A DNA stretch of 61,985 bases, taken from contig CAIQBW010000011.1 of the NCBI GenBank assembly GCA_903870165.1, positions 1 through 61,985 of the forward strand, in the 5' to 3' direction. Both the position numbers and the translations under genes were made by a program. Shown in pieces: positions 24,607 to 35,298 of this stretch. Positions within the stretch are counted from its first letter, which is position 1; each line of letters begins with the position of its first letter. The DNA is from an uncultured Methylophilaceae bacterium. GTDB lineage: Bacteria > Pseudomonadota > Gammaproteobacteria > Burkholderiales > Methylophilaceae. Under the pieces are notes generated by a model. That model was not told where the DNA came from, did no database searches, and saw nothing but the letters and a program-made list of their open reading frames with translations.

Positions 24607-25854
24607 ATGTTTAGCCGAGCGAAAACGTTGAGCGTTGTAGATCCTGAATTAGCAAAATATGTAGAGCTTGAGCGCGTGCGCCAAGACGAACATATTGAAT
24701 TGATTGCTTCTGAAAATTACACCAGCCCTGCTGTAATGGAAGTGCAAGGCTCACAACTCACTAACAAATATGCTGAAGGCTATCCAGGCAAACGCTTTTA
24801 TGGCGGCTGTGAGTACGTTGACCAAGTAGAACAATTGGCGATTGACCGCATCAAAAAACTGTACGGCGCGGAATATGCAAACGTACAGCCACATTCTGGC
24901 TCACAAGCGAACCAAGCAGTTTATTTTTCCATCTTAAAACCAGGCGATACCGTCATGGGCATGAACCTTGGTCATGGCGGCCATTTAACTCACGGCTCAC
25001 CAGCAAATCTATCAGGCAAGCTTTTCAATATCGTGCCTTATGGCTTAAACGAAAAAGAAGAAATCGACTACGACGAAATGGAACGTATTGCGGTTGAATG
25101 CAAACCAAAACTCTTGATTGGCGGTGCATCCGCATATGCGCTTCGTTTTGATTGGGAGCGTATGGCAGCGATTGCTAAAAAAGTAGGCGCGTATTTCATG
25201 GTCGACATGGCGCATTACTCAGGTTTGATTGCAGCTGGCGTTTACCCTAACCCAGTTCCTCACGCTGACTTTGTGACATCAACCACGCACAAAACACTCC
25301 GCGGTCCACGTGGCGGTATTATTTTGGCAAAAGCTGAATTTGAAAAATCAATCAATTCATACGTCTTCCCTGGCTTGCAAGGCGGTCCTTTGATGCACGT
25401 GATTGCTGGTAAAGCAGTGGCTTTCTTGGAAGCATTGCAACCAGAATTCAAAACTTACCAAACACAAGTATTGAAAAACGCGAGTGTTATGGCTGAAGAA
25501 TTAGCAAAGCGCGGTTTACGCATCATTTCTGGCCGCACAGAGTCACATGTATTCTTGGTGGATTTACGTCCTAAAGGCCTAACAGGCAAAGCAGCAGACG
25601 CAGCGTTGGGTTTAGCGCACATCACGGTGAACAAAAACTCTATCCCCAACGACCCAGAAAGCCCATTTGTGACTTCTGGCATTCGTATTGGCTCACCAGC
25701 GATTACTACACGTGGCTTTAAAGAAGAAGAAGCGCGCCAAGTGGCTAATTTAATTGCGGACGTATTGGACAACCCAACAGATGAAGCAGTCATTAACGCA
25801 ACCAAAGCTAAAGTACACGCTTTAACTTCCAAGTTTCCAGTGTATGGCGCATAA
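24607..25854 (+). CDS. glyA: Serine hydroxymethyltransferase
   Basis: The 415-residue PLP enzyme converts serine and tetrahydrofolate to glycine and methylene-tetrahydrofolate, a main C1 entry point and especially relevant in a methylotroph. The PLP lysine is in [14 protein letters not shown] (Lys 229, same number as in E. coli). Other hallmarks are [29 protein letters not shown] and [13 protein letters not shown] at 24607 follows CGAGAAAGTGA. nrdR begins 9 bases downstream and the run glyA-nrdR-ribD is common in betaproteobacteria. Confidence 0.98.
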   Translation: MFSRAKTLSVVDPELAKYVELERVRQDEHIELIASENYTSPAVMEVQGSQLTNKYAEGYPGKRFYGGCEYVDQVEQLAIDRIKKLYGAEYANVQPHSGSQANQAVYFSILKPGDTVMGMNLGHGGHLTHGSPANLSGKLFNIVPYGLNEKEEIDYDEMERIAVECKPKLLIGGASAYALRFDWERMAAIAKKVGAYFMVDMAHYSGLIAAGVYPNPVPHADFVTSTTHKTLRGPRGGIILAKAEFEKSINSYVFPGLQGGPLMHVIAGKAVAFLEALQPEFKTYQTQVLKNASVMAEELAKRGLRIISGRTESHVFLVDLRPKGLTGKAADAALGLAHITVNKNSIPNDPESPFVTSGIRIGSPAITTRGFKEEEARQVANLIADVLDNPTDEAVINATKAKVHALTSKFPVYGA

Positions 25855-25863
25855 GTACGTTAA

Positions 25864-26331
25864 ATGAAATGCCCTTTTTGCAGCGCTGATGATACGCAAG
25901 TGATTGACTCACGCGTGAACGACGAAGGGGACTCCATTCGTCGTCGTCGTCGCTGTGCTGTTTGTGACAAACGCTTCACCACTTACGAAACCGCTGAACT
26001 TCATTTACCACAAGTTGTGAAGCAAAATGGCACACGCGAAGAGTTTAACCGTGAAAAACTACGCAGTTCTTTCACGCGCGCCCTTCATAAGCGCCCAGTG
26101 CCAACTGAATATGTGGACAGAGCGATTGAGCATATTGTGCAAAAAATACTTGGTCAAGGTGAACGCGAAATCATGGCAAGGGCCTTAGGTGAGAGCGTCA
26201 TGCACGAATTAAAAGCGATGGATAAAGTGGCTTATATTCGCTTCGCTTCGGTTTATCGTAGCTTCCAAGATGTGGATGATTTTAATAACGTGATCCGGGA
26301 CCTTGATCCACCAACCCATAAGAAGTCTTAA
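25864..26331 (+). CDS. nrdR: Transcriptional repressor NrdR
   Basis: The 155-residue protein has a zinc ribbon (CPFC near residues 3-6 and CAVC near 32-35, with the RRRRRC basic run between) and an ATP-cone domain ([16 protein letters not shown] and onwards). NrdR senses the ATP/dATP ratio and represses ribonucleotide reductase genes. It is the second gene of the glyA operon. Confidence 0.97.
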   Translation: MKCPFCSADDTQVIDSRVNDEGDSIRRRRRCAVCDKRFTTYETAELHLPQVVKQNGTREEFNREKLRSSFTRALHKRPVPTEYVDRAIEHIVQKILGQGEREIMARALGESVMHELKAMDKVAYIRFASVYRSFQDVDDFNNVIRDLDPPTHKKS

Positions 26332-26350
26332 TAAATTATTGAGGTTTTAG

Positions 26351-26758
26351 ATGAGCAACGAAACACCACAAAACGACGTCACCAAAATTTTCATGACCAT
26401 CGCTTGGATTGCCGCGGTGTTGGCTTTAGTTGCGACGATTGCATTCTTTGCTTGGTGGGGCATGAAAGACCGTATCGAGTTTGGCAACGAGAAATTTGAC
26501 CAAGTTGCATGGATTACAGCCTCCAGCAGTGCAGATAAGACCTGCCACCGCGGCGACATGGCTTACGACCTTCAGCAACACGTTTTACAGACAGGCATTA
26601 CTCGTGAAGCGGTGACTTCATTGCTAGGCCGTCCAAGCTGGGAGGAAGCAGGCCAGATGGAATATGACTTGGGTAGCTGCATGCATGTGATTCACGGCAT
26701 TCGTCTATTTTTTAATGAAAACAATCAACTCACGCACAGTCGTATCGTGCAACACTGA
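26351..26758 (+). CDS. Membrane-anchored hypothetical protein with an SmpA/BamE-like tail
   Basis: The 135-residue protein has a short polar start, one membrane helix (about 14-34, IAWIAAVLALVATIAFFAWW) and an outer domain with two cysteines. The segment VLQTGITREAVTSLLGRPSW, followed by WEEAGQMEYDLGS resembles the SmpA/OmlA repeat (helix-Gly-x-P-strand), but there is no lipobox, so it is an anchored relative rather than BamE. It sits between nrdR and ribD with 19 and 23 base gaps, implying an operon. Specific function unknown. Confidence 0.7.
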   Translation: MSNETPQNDVTKIFMTIAWIAAVLALVATIAFFAWWGMKDRIEFGNEKFDQVAWITASSSADKTCHRGDMAYDLQQHVLQTGITREAVTSLLGRPSWEEAGQMEYDLGSCMHVIHGIRLFFNENNQLTHSRIVQH

Positions 26759-26781
26759 GCTTGAGCGCTAGGTAATCCATC

Positions 26782-27888
26782 ATGTTTACCAAAGCCGACC
26801 ATGAATACATGAGCCTTGCCCTGCGTTTAGCGGAACAAGGTTTATACTCCACCACCCCAAATCCTCGCGTCGGCTGCGTCATTGTTAACAAGGGTCGAAT
26901 CATCGGCCAAGGCGCGCATTTAAAAGCAGGTGAACCGCATGCTGAAATCCTGGCATTACGCGATGCAGAAGCCAAATTCCCAAACTTGATTGAAGGCGCT
27001 GACGCTTATGTCACGCTAGAACCGTGCAGCCATTTCGGAAAAACCCCCCCATGTGCTGACGCTTTAATTAGCGCGGGCATTAAACGCGTGATTGCCGCCA
27101 TGCAAGACCCCAATCCACAAGTTGCGGGTAATGGTTTAGCGAGATTATTGGCGGCAGGCATTAAAACTGAACATGGCTTAATGGAGGCTCAAGCAAAAGC
27201 GCTGAATGCAGGCTTTATTTCACGCATGACAAAAAACAAGCCTTTTGTGCGCGTAAAAATCGCGGCAAGCTTAGACGGCAAGACTGCGCTAGCTAGCGGT
27301 GAAAGCAAATGGATTACTGGCGAAGCTGCAAGACAGGATGTGCAACACTGGCGTGCAAGATCATGTGCGATATTAACTGGCATCGGCACCGTGCTTGCAG
27401 ATGACCCACGAATGAATGTGCGCAATATTGCCAATGTGCGCCAACCGCTCCGCGTTGTCGTTGATAGCAAATTACGTATTTCGCTCAACGCTAAAATCTT
27501 AGAAGGTGGCAATACATTGATTGCCTATGTGTCAGACGCAGAGGGCAAAGGTGAAGGTTTAAGAAAAGCTGGTGCAGAGTTAATCAAGATTCAATCAAGC
27601 GATGGTAGAGTATGCATCAAACAACTTTTAAGCCATCTTGCAGAGCGTGGCATCAATGAAGTCATGGTAGAAGCAGGTCAAGCGTTAAATGGTGACCTGC
27701 TTGCGCTTAACTTAGTGGATGAATTTATATTTTACTACGCGCCGACTTTATTGGGCTCAGATGCTCGCGGTATGTTAGCGATTCCCTTAATACAAAGCAT
27801 GCAAAACCGAATTCAGCTTAGCATCATCGACCTACGTCAATTCGGCCAAGATATCCGCATCATCACAAAGCCCATTAGCAACTCATAA
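26782..27888 (+). CDS. ribD: Riboflavin biosynthesis bifunctional deaminase/reductase RibD
   Basis: The 368-residue protein has an N-terminal cytidine-deaminase-like domain (about 1-145) with zinc ligands in PHAEI (His 53) and PCSHFGKTPPC (Cys 82 and 91), and a C-terminal reductase domain (about 150-360) with SLDGKTALASGESKWITG and EAGQALNGDLL. It carries out steps two and three from GTP towards riboflavin. Other rib genes usually follow, but here tatD comes next. Confidence 0.97.
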   Translation: MFTKADHEYMSLALRLAEQGLYSTTPNPRVGCVIVNKGRIIGQGAHLKAGEPHAEILALRDAEAKFPNLIEGADAYVTLEPCSHFGKTPPCADALISAGIKRVIAAMQDPNPQVAGNGLARLLAAGIKTEHGLMEAQAKALNAGFISRMTKNKPFVRVKIAASLDGKTALASGESKWITGEAARQDVQHWRARSCAILTGIGTVLADDPRMNVRNIANVRQPLRVVVDSKLRISLNAKILEGGNTLIAYVSDAEGKGEGLRKAGAELIKIQSSDGRVCIKQLLSHLAERGINEVMVEAGQALNGDLLALNLVDEFIFYYAPTLLGSDARGMLAIPLIQSMQNRIQLSIIDLRQFGQDIRIITKPISNS

Positions 27889-27897
27889 AATCATATT

Positions 27898-28713
27898 ATG
27901 GCGCTCATTGATACACACTGCCATCTTGATGCTGCTGAATTCGATGCAGACCGTGAAAGTGTCATTCAAGAAGCTTTAAAAAATAACATACAGATGATGG
28001 TGGTACCCGCAGTTCATCGAAGTAACTTTGAAGCCGTGACTCAATTGGCTCAAACGCACTCTTGTTGCGCGCATGCCTTGGGCATCCATCCAATGTACGT
28101 TTCTAAATCCCAACCAGAAGATTTGGCGTTTCTAGAACAAGAAATTGCGAAGCAGATAAAAAGCGAACATCCACCTGTAGCCATTGGCGAAATAGGCTTG
28201 GATTTCTTTATTCCGGATTTCGATAAAGCACTGCAAGAATACTTCTTTGTTGAACAGCTCAAAATAGCCAAACAATACGAGCTGCCAGTCATCTTGCATG
28301 TGCGACGCTCTATCGACGATATTTTGAAGCATTTACGCAAACATAAAGTACGCGGCGGCATTGCCCATGCGTTTAATGGAAGTCGTCAGCAAGCAGATGC
28401 TTTTATCGGCCTGGGATTTAAATTAGGATTTGGCGGCTCGCTGACTTACCCTCGTGCATTAAAAATTCGCGAACTCATTTCAACGCTCCCCCTTGATTCG
28501 CTAGTACTTGAAACTGACGCACCAGACATTCCGCCAGAATGGCTCAAAAACGACAAAAGAAACAGCCCAAATCAGTTGTTAAATATATCTCAAGTAATCG
28601 CCTCGCTAAGGCACATAAAGCACTCGCAAGTGACTGAAATTACTACGAACAATGCATTGGAAATTTTGCCAAATTTGTCAAAGTTATTCACACGACCTCA
28701 TGTAATACATTAA
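27898..28713 (+). CDS. TatD family metal-dependent hydrolase (DNase)
   Basis: The 271-residue TIM-barrel hydrolase has the metal ligands of the family: DTHCHLD at the start, the Glu in AIGEIGLDFF, His in PVILHVRRS, and LETDAPDIPPEW. Close relatives (TatD/YcfH/YjjV) are 3'-5' DNases linked to DNA repair and oxidative stress. It begins 9 bases after ribD and ends the glyA-nrdR-ribD run. Confidence 0.93.
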   Translation: MALIDTHCHLDAAEFDADRESVIQEALKNNIQMMVVPAVHRSNFEAVTQLAQTHSCCAHALGIHPMYVSKSQPEDLAFLEQEIAKQIKSEHPPVAIGEIGLDFFIPDFDKALQEYFFVEQLKIAKQYELPVILHVRRSIDDILKHLRKHKVRGGIAHAFNGSRQQADAFIGLGFKLGFGGSLTYPRALKIRELISTLPLDSLVLETDAPDIPPEWLKNDKRNSPNQLLNISQVIASLRHIKHSQVTEITTNNALEILPNLSKLFTRPHVIH

Positions 28714-28846
28714 CAAATCTTAAATCTCCTTACGAATCAACGGTGGTGTATCAACCCATTGATTATTAAGTAAAAAATAAGAGATTAAAAAATAAGCGTT
28801 TCAAAAAAAGCTATACAGAATCGCAAGTTACACTTTTAAGTCACAG

Positions 28847-28881
28847 GTATCCACAGTTTTATCCACAGTTTTTGTGGATAG
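28847..28881. promoter_or_regulatory. Cluster of three DnaA-box-like sites
   Basis: GTATCCACA (28847-28855), the consensus TTATCCACA (28859-28867) and, inverted, TGTGGATAG (28873-28881). One is a perfect R-type DnaA box, the other two match at 8 of 9 positions. They lie in the 245-base gap between tatD and mtnA, about 80 bases before the mtnA start. Confidence 0.65.
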
Positions 28882-28958
28882 GTTTTGAGTATTTTTAAGC
28901 CACAAAAAAATGCAAGAACTATATTAAAAAAAACAATAAATATTTAAGGGAATTTCAA

Positions 28959-30059
28959 TTGAAAATTGACGAAAAAGTCTACCGAACTATCTGGCCTATT
29001 GCTGGTGCGGTTTCGCCCAAAAATGATGCAGTTTTTTCCGTCGGCATTATCGACCAAACCATGCTTCCCCATCGTTTAGAAATCAAAGAATTAGGCAAAC
29101 TCGATGAAATGATCATCGCCATTAAGACCATGCAAGTGAGAGGTGCGCCTTTAATTGGTGCATCTGCCGCTTACGGAATGGCATTAGCGGTGCAAGAAAA
29201 TGCTAGCGATAGTCACATCGAGAAGTCTGCAAAAGCGTTGTTACAAAGCCGCCCAACAGCTGTAAATTTACGTTGGGCAGTAAAGCGCATGCAAAGCATC
29301 CTAGCTAAATTGCCGCCACAAATACGTAATCATGCCGCTTGGCGTGAGGCAGCCTTGATTTGCGACGAAGATGTACAAATCAACCATGCAATCGGCCAGC
29401 ACGGCTTAAGCCTTATACAAGCGGCATACACACAAAACACAAAAAAGACTTTTAATATCCTAACCCATTGCAATGCTGGCTGGTTAGCAACCGTAGACTG
29501 GGGAACAGCCCTAGCCCCTATTTACGCCGCCCACGATGCAGGCATGAATATTCATGTTTGGGTTGACGAAACACGCCCACGCAACCAGGGTGCAAGCCTG
29601 ACAGCATGGGAATTGGGCAAGCATGGCGTTCCGCACACCGTCATCAGCGACAATGCAGGCGGCCACCTAATGCAACATGGACAGGTAGACATGGTGATTG
29701 TTGGCGCAGACCGCGTAACAAGCACAGGGGACGTCTGCAACAAAATAGGTACCTATCTAAAAGCCCTTGCAGCTTTTGATAATCAAGTCCCTTTTTATGC
29801 GGCTGTTCCCTCACCTAGCATTGACTGGGCCATAAAAGATGGCCTGAACGACATTGAGATTGAAATACGCGATGCAAATGAAGTGAATTACATGACAGGA
29901 CTGGCTAGCGATGGGACCATCCATTCAGTCAGAGTAACCCCAACGCATAGCCATTCACTAAATCCCGCGTTTGACGTCACGCCGGCACGATTAGTCACGG
30001 GCATTATTACCGAACGCGGTGTAACAACCCCAGAAAAACTCAAACAACTATTTGAATAG
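28959..30059 (+). CDS. mtnA: S-methyl-5-thioribose-1-phosphate isomerase
   Basis: The 366-residue protein is of the eIF2B-like isomerase family that opens methylthioribose-1-phosphate to methylthioribulose-1-phosphate. The signatures are MQVRGAPLIGASAAYGMALA, LTHCNAGWLATVDWGTALAP, WVDETRPRNQGASLTAWEL and IVGADRVTSTGDVCNKIGT (catalytic Cys and Asp). The start is TTG at 28959 with AAGGGA eight bases ahead; no ATG is near. The aldolase gene follows after 8 bases. Confidence 0.95.
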   Translation: MKIDEKVYRTIWPIAGAVSPKNDAVFSVGIIDQTMLPHRLEIKELGKLDEMIIAIKTMQVRGAPLIGASAAYGMALAVQENASDSHIEKSAKALLQSRPTAVNLRWAVKRMQSILAKLPPQIRNHAAWREAALICDEDVQINHAIGQHGLSLIQAAYTQNTKKTFNILTHCNAGWLATVDWGTALAPIYAAHDAGMNIHVWVDETRPRNQGASLTAWELGKHGVPHTVISDNAGGHLMQHGQVDMVIVGADRVTSTGDVCNKIGTYLKALAAFDNQVPFYAAVPSPSIDWAIKDGLNDIEIEIRDANEVNYMTGLASDGTIHSVRVTPTHSHSLNPAFDVTPARLVTGIITERGVTTPEKLKQLFE

Positions 30060-30067
30060 AGAACAAC

Positions 30068-30697
30068 ATGCCTCGTGAAGCATTGCTTAACAGCGCATTA
30101 GCGCTCCAAGCCTTAGGACTAAATCAAGGCACATCTGGCAACGCCAGCGTGCGTCAAGGCGATGGTTTTGTAATCACACCATCTGGAATGCCTATCGACG
30201 AAATGAACGCTAATAGCATGGTTGAAATGAATATGCTTGGCGGAGCGATTAGCGCAGGCAAACCATCTTCAGAATGGCGCTTTCATCGCGACATCTACCA
30301 AGCAAGGCAAGAAGTAGGTGCTGTGATTCATACTCACTCCATGTTTGCAACGACCTTAGCATGTTTACGCAAAGACATCCCACCATTTCATTACATGATC
30401 GCCGTCGCAGGTGGCGACTCTATTAGGTGTGCCCCTTACGCACTATTTGGCACCCAGGCATTATCCGACCATGCCATCGAAGCACTTAAAAAACGCCGTG
30501 CTTGTCTGCTTGCCAACCACGGCATGATTGCTGTCGGCAAAACTTTGCAGCAAGCGCAAGAAGTTGCAAAGGAAGTAGAAACGCTATGCGAGCAATATTG
30601 GCGTGCACTGCAGATAGGTGAGCCGCATAATTTAACCGCGGAAGAGATGCAGGATGTATTCGAGCAATTTAAAGGCTATGGCAACTGGAATAAATAA
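30068..30697 (+). CDS. Class II aldolase/adducin family protein, probable 5-methylthioribulose/5-deoxyribulose-1-phosphate aldolase
   Basis: The 209-residue protein has the zinc-dependent class II aldolase fold: GTSGNASVR, ITPSGMP, PSSEWRFHRDIY (catalytic Glu), IHTHSMFATTLAC (two zinc His) and LANHGMIAVG (third His). Coupled to mtnA, it would split 5-methylthioribulose-1-phosphate or 5-deoxyribulose-1-phosphate into dihydroxyacetone phosphate and an aldehyde, the DHAP-shunt described in Rhodospirillum and pathogenic E. coli. The alternative is MtnB dehydratase of the full methionine salvage pathway; no mtnC/mtnD are nearby. Confidence 0.8.
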   Translation: MPREALLNSALALQALGLNQGTSGNASVRQGDGFVITPSGMPIDEMNANSMVEMNMLGGAISAGKPSSEWRFHRDIYQARQEVGAVIHTHSMFATTLACLRKDIPPFHYMIAVAGGDSIRCAPYALFGTQALSDHAIEALKKRRACLLANHGMIAVGKTLQQAQEVAKEVETLCEQYWRALQIGEPHNLTAEEMQDVFEQFKGYGNWNK

Positions 30698-30774
30698 ATG
30701 TGTAAGGTCTTGAGACCTAGCCGAATAAAAAGGCTTAATCAACACGCACCAAGCTTTTTCTAATTATTGCAATT

Positions 30775-30796
30775 AAAAAAAACAGCACTAGGCTGG
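30775..30796 (-). terminator. Probable terminator of tRNA-Pro
   Basis: On the minus strand CAGC-CTAGT-GCTG followed by eight T residues, about 30 bases after the tRNA. The stem is short, so this is tentative. Confidence 0.5.
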
Positions 30797-30826
30797 CTTG
30801 ATATTTTTACAACACATTGATTTAAT

Positions 30827-30903
30827 TGGTCGGGACGGCAAGATTTGAACTTGCGACCCCTTGCACCCCATGCAAGTACGCTACCAGGCTGCGCTACGCC
30901 CCG
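30827..30903 (-). tRNA. tRNA-Pro(GGG)
   Basis: 77 bases on the minus strand with CCA encoded. Acceptor CGGGGCG/CGTCCCG, anticodon stem CTTGC/GCAAG, loop ATGGGGT giving anticodon GGG, T arm GCAAG-TTCAAAT-CTTGC. Confidence 0.97.
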
Positions 30904-30934
30904 AACCGGTTGCCACAATTGCGGCAAGGCGTGA

Positions 30935-30940
30935 ATTATA
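30935..30940 (-). promoter_or_regulatory. -10 box of tRNA-Pro promoter
   Basis: Perfect TATAAT on the minus strand, 32 bases upstream of the tRNA 5' end; the -35 (TTCGTA or nearby) is weak. Confidence 0.6.
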
Positions 30941-30991
30941 GCGTAAAGCAGCGTGCTTACGAAGCCCAAACAACTTTAGGGCAATAGAGAA

Positions 30992-31408
30992 TTAATCGAC
31001 TTTTAAAGTTGCTGAAATGTCAGCGAGTTCAGCACGAAGGTTTTGCACACTCACAGCCGAGTCTTGACTCAATGGCGCAGTGCTTAAACCATCCGCCAAC
31101 TCACCTTCAGCGGGCTTATTCTTTTCAGATTTTAAGCGGCCTTTTGCATCAAGCAAATTACGAGCACCGCTGATGGTAAAACCATCATCATACAAAAGGG
31201 CGCGAATACGGCGAATAAGAAGTACTTCATGGTGCTGGTAGTAACGGCGGTTGCCACGGCGCTTGACGGGGCTTAACTGAGTAAACTCTTGTTCCCAGTA
31301 ACGCAAGACGTGCGGCTTTACCCCGCACAATTCGCTAACTTCACCAATCGTGAAATAGCGTTTTGCAGGGATTGGTGGAAGCTCGATATTAAGCGCTTGC
31401 TCCGCCAT
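30992..31408 (-). CDS. MerR family transcriptional regulator
   Basis: The 138-residue protein has a MerR winged helix (about 17-85): [30 protein letters not shown], then [20 protein letters not shown], followed by a short variable C-terminus without metal-binding cysteines. The ligand is unknown. It overlaps the end of ihfA by 20 bases, the arrangement usual in proteobacteria where this regulator closes the pheST-ihfA operon. Confidence 0.92.
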   Translation of the reverse strand: MAEQALNIELPPIPAKRYFTIGEVSELCGVKPHVLRYWEQEFTQLSPVKRRGNRRYYQHHEVLLIRRIRALLYDDGFTISGARNLLDAKGRLKSEKNKPAEGELADGLSTAPLSQDSAVSVQNLRAELADISATLKVD

Positions 31409-31691
31409 ATGTTTCCTCTACCTTGCTTTTTAATTTTTGACTGGCGTGAAAGGTCACAACACGACGCGCTGTAATTGGGATCTCTTCGCCTGTTTTTGGA
31501 TTGCGACCTGGACGCTCAGATTTCTTACGCAATTCGAAGTTTCCAAAGCCAGAAAGCTTAACAGTATCACCTGTCTCTAAAGCCAAGCGAATCTCTTCGA
31601 AAAATGCTTCGACCATATCTTTAGCTTCACGTTTATTCAAACCAACTTGGTCAAATAACATTTCCGCCATATCTGCTTTTGTGAGTGTCAT
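31389..31691 (-). CDS. ihfA: Integration host factor subunit alpha
   Basis: The 100-residue DNA-bending protein has the HU/IHF fold; [21 protein letters not shown] is the arm region and includes the proline (RNPKTGE) that intercalates DNA. The start is ATG at 31691 ([13 protein letters not shown]), with AAAGGA ahead; an open frame extends further upstream but gives an abnormal N-terminus. IHF would also serve integrases such as those in the islands. Operon: pheT upstream, merR downstream. Confidence 0.97.
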   Translation of the reverse strand: MTLTKADMAEMLFDQVGLNKREAKDMVEAFFEEIRLALETGDTVKLSGFGNFELRKKSERPGRNPKTGEEIPITARRVVTFHASQKLKSKVEETYGGASA

Positions 31692-31812
31692 GCCCAATCC
31701 TTTACTACCTTCTTGAATTATCGATAAATTTACTATTGATAATGTTTCAGCATCATACAATGCTTTAACATTATTTAACAATACTTATGTTTTTTAACAA
31801 CCACTTTCGCGA

Positions 31813-34167
31813 CTATCTTAATTCCGCACCAAACTTTTTCTGAACAATATCCAGCAAGCTTGACATAACTTTATCTGCATCAGCATCGACAAATGACTTC
31901 TGGCTGTCTTGCATCAACACATAGAATGCTAAACTCTTCTGATCTTCTGCAATCCCCTTGCCTCGGTAAACGTCAAACAACCCAATTTCCGTGACAAATT
32001 CAACATGTGCACCCTGCATGGCATTTAACAATTCAGACACGGAAATCTTCTCGTCAACCAACACGGCCATATCACGTCGAATTGGCGGGAATTTAGACAC
32101 TTCCGAATAAATTAGCACTTTGCGCTGTTGTAAGGCCACAAAATCAAGCTCAAACAACACAACGCCTTTTGGCAACTGATAATGCTGTTGCCATTTTGGA
32201 TGTAACTTCCCAATCCAACCGATTGCTTTACCATCTAGCAAGACTTTTGCGCTTTGGCCTGGATGCAATGCCGGGTGTTCAGCTGCAAGATATTCTGCAC
32301 GACCGAATGTTAGATTATCCACAGCGGCTTTCACATCATAGAAATCCACACTGCGGGCCGCTTCACCCCATTGCTCTGGCAATGCATCCCCATAAGCCAG
32401 ACCTGAAATGCGGGTAGTTTCAGCGTAAGTGTTATTGGCTGCATGATGGTAAGTTGCACCAAGCTCGAAAAGACGCACACGCGTTTGCTGACGATTGAGG
32501 TTGTAAACCAACACATCCAGCAAGCCACCCCAAATAGATGAACGCATCACGCTTAAATTACTCGCAATTGGGTTCTTAAGCTTAATTGGATTAGCATTCG
32601 CCAACAAATCTCGCTCCCAGCTTTCATCCACAAAGCTATAAGTCACCACCTCTTGGTAATCATTAGCAACAAGAATATCTTGAAAGACATGACGTGCAGC
32701 GCGGCCTTCATCATCTGGCAACATGCGCAAATCTGCCACTGGGGCAATTGCAGGAATATTGTCGTAACCATGTAAGCGTGCGATTTCTTCAATCAAATCT
32801 ACTTCACGCTCAATATCAAAACGATAGCTAGGTGGTGAAACTTCAAACACCCCTGCCTTTAATTCATAGTCAAAACCAAGCTGATCGAACAACCTAGTCA
32901 CTAGGTTCTCTTCTAAAGTAATACCAAGAATTGAATTTAGTTTCGCCATGCGAAGCTTAGTTGGCACGCGGACTGGTAATGTGCCATTCACTGCTGTGAC
33001 AGGACCCGCTTGACCGCCGCAAATCTCAAGCACAAGTGCCGTCGCACGTTCTAGCGCTTGCAATGTTCTGCCGTAATCTACACCGCGCTCAAAGCGATAA
33101 GATGAATCTGTGCTAATCCCAAAACGACGGCCTTTACCTGCAATAGTGTCTGGCGTAAAGAATGCGCTTTCTAAGAAAATGTCTTGGGTGCTGTCTGAAA
33201 CCGCTGTTGATGCACCGCCCATCACGCCAGCAAATGCAATCGCACCACTCTTATCGGCTATGACTAACATGTCTTTATCTAGCTTCACCGTCTGCTGATT
33301 AAGCAAAGCAATCTCTTCATTTTGGCTTGCCCAGCGCACATTAATATCACCCGACAATTTCGCCGCGTCAAACGCATGCATAGGCTGACCAAGTTCAAGC
33401 AATACGTAGTTCGTGATGTCAACAATGGCGCTAATACTATGCAAACCGCTACGCTCTAGTCGGCGCACCATCCAAGTAGGTGTTATTGCTTGGGCATTAA
33501 CACCCTTCACCAAACGACCTGAATAAATCGCGCAAGCTTCTTGATCTGCTACGCTCACAGCTTTGCTATCAGCAATTGTTGATTTTACAGCTTCAGCATT
33601 TGGCAACGCCAACTCTGCGCCAGTGAGTGCCGCGACTTCACGCGCAATCCCAACTAGACTTAAACAGTCGCTGCGATTAGGCGTAAGTTTTAGTGTGAAT
33701 AATTTGTCGTTTAAGCCAAGAAATTCGCGGATATCTTGACCAACAGTGGCATCACCAGGCAGTTCAAGAATGCCAGCACTCTCAGCCGCCAAGCCAAGCT
33801 CTTTCTCAGAGCACATCATTCCAAATGACTCAACGCCGCGTACTTTAGCTTGTTTGATTTCAAAACCAGGCAACACCGCACCTACCAAAGCACATGGCGC
33901 TTTAATACCAACGCGTGCATTACTCGCACCACATACGATTTGTAAAGGATCAGCCTCGCCAATATTCACTTTAAGCACTTGTAAGCGATCTGCATCAGGA
34001 TGCTTTTCTGCACTGATGATCTCAGCGACCACCACTTTAGTAAACTCAGCACCAACGCCATCCAAACCTTCAACTTCCAAACCCGCCATGGTTAACAAAT
34101 GGCTTAATGCATCAGTATCAATCGTCGGGTTGGTGTACTCACGTAACCATTGTTCAGAAAATTGCAT
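31813..34167 (-). CDS. pheT: Phenylalanine-tRNA ligase beta subunit
   Basis: The 784-residue subunit has the expected order of domains: N-terminal OB-fold tRNA-binding domain (about 40-150; GCDADRLQVLKV-like region HPDADRLQVLKVNIG), B3/B4 editing domain (about 210-395), B5, the catalytic-like core, and the C-terminal ferredoxin-fold anticodon-binding domain (FPPIRRDMAVLVDE). Length is typical. It starts 2 bases after pheS and is part of the thrS to merR operon. Confidence 0.98.
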   Translation of the reverse strand: MQFSEQWLREYTNPTIDTDALSHLLTMAGLEVEGLDGVGAEFTKVVVAEIISAEKHPDADRLQVLKVNIGEADPLQIVCGASNARVGIKAPCALVGAVLPGFEIKQAKVRGVESFGMMCSEKELGLAAESAGILELPGDATVGQDIREFLGLNDKLFTLKLTPNRSDCLSLVGIAREVAALTGAELALPNAEAVKSTIADSKAVSVADQEACAIYSGRLVKGVNAQAITPTWMVRRLERSGLHSISAIVDITNYVLLELGQPMHAFDAAKLSGDINVRWASQNEEIALLNQQTVKLDKDMLVIADKSGAIAFAGVMGGASTAVSDSTQDIFLESAFFTPDTIAGKGRRFGISTDSSYRFERGVDYGRTLQALERATALVLEICGGQAGPVTAVNGTLPVRVPTKLRMAKLNSILGITLEENLVTRLFDQLGFDYELKAGVFEVSPPSYRFDIEREVDLIEEIARLHGYDNIPAIAPVADLRMLPDDEGRAARHVFQDILVANDYQEVVTYSFVDESWERDLLANANPIKLKNPIASNLSVMRSSIWGGLLDVLVYNLNRQQTRVRLFELGATYHHAANNTYAETTRISGLAYGDALPEQWGEAARSVDFYDVKAAVDNLTFGRAEYLAAEHPALHPGQSAKVLLDGKAIGWIGKLHPKWQQHYQLPKGVVLFELDFVALQQRKVLIYSEVSKFPPIRRDMAVLVDEKISVSELLNAMQGAHVEFVTEIGLFDVYRGKGIAEDQKSLAFYVLMQDSQKSFVDADADKVMSSLLDIVQKKFGAELR

Positions 34168-34169
34168 AT

Positions 34170-35213
<1,044 letters not shown>

Positions 35214-35255
35214 TTATCAAAGTCAATACTCTCGCCACGCTTGGCAGAGATTAAA

Positions 35256-35287
35256 TAAAAAAAGGAGGCCAGAAGCCTCCTTTTTTT
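35256..35287 (-). terminator. Terminator/attenuator between rplT and pheS
   Basis: Stem GGAGGC/GCCTCC with a 5-base loop, flanked by A8 and T7, so T-runs exist on both strands. It lies 12 bases after the rplT stop and 64 bases before pheS. No Phe-rich leader peptide was seen. Confidence 0.85.
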
Positions 35288-35298
35288 GACCACTCTAA

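Noticed and set aside
30704-30735. Hairpin AGGTCT-TG-AGACCT as terminator of the aldolase gene
   Set aside because: No T-run follows either this stem or the next one (AGCC ... GGCT), so I could not support it as a terminator.
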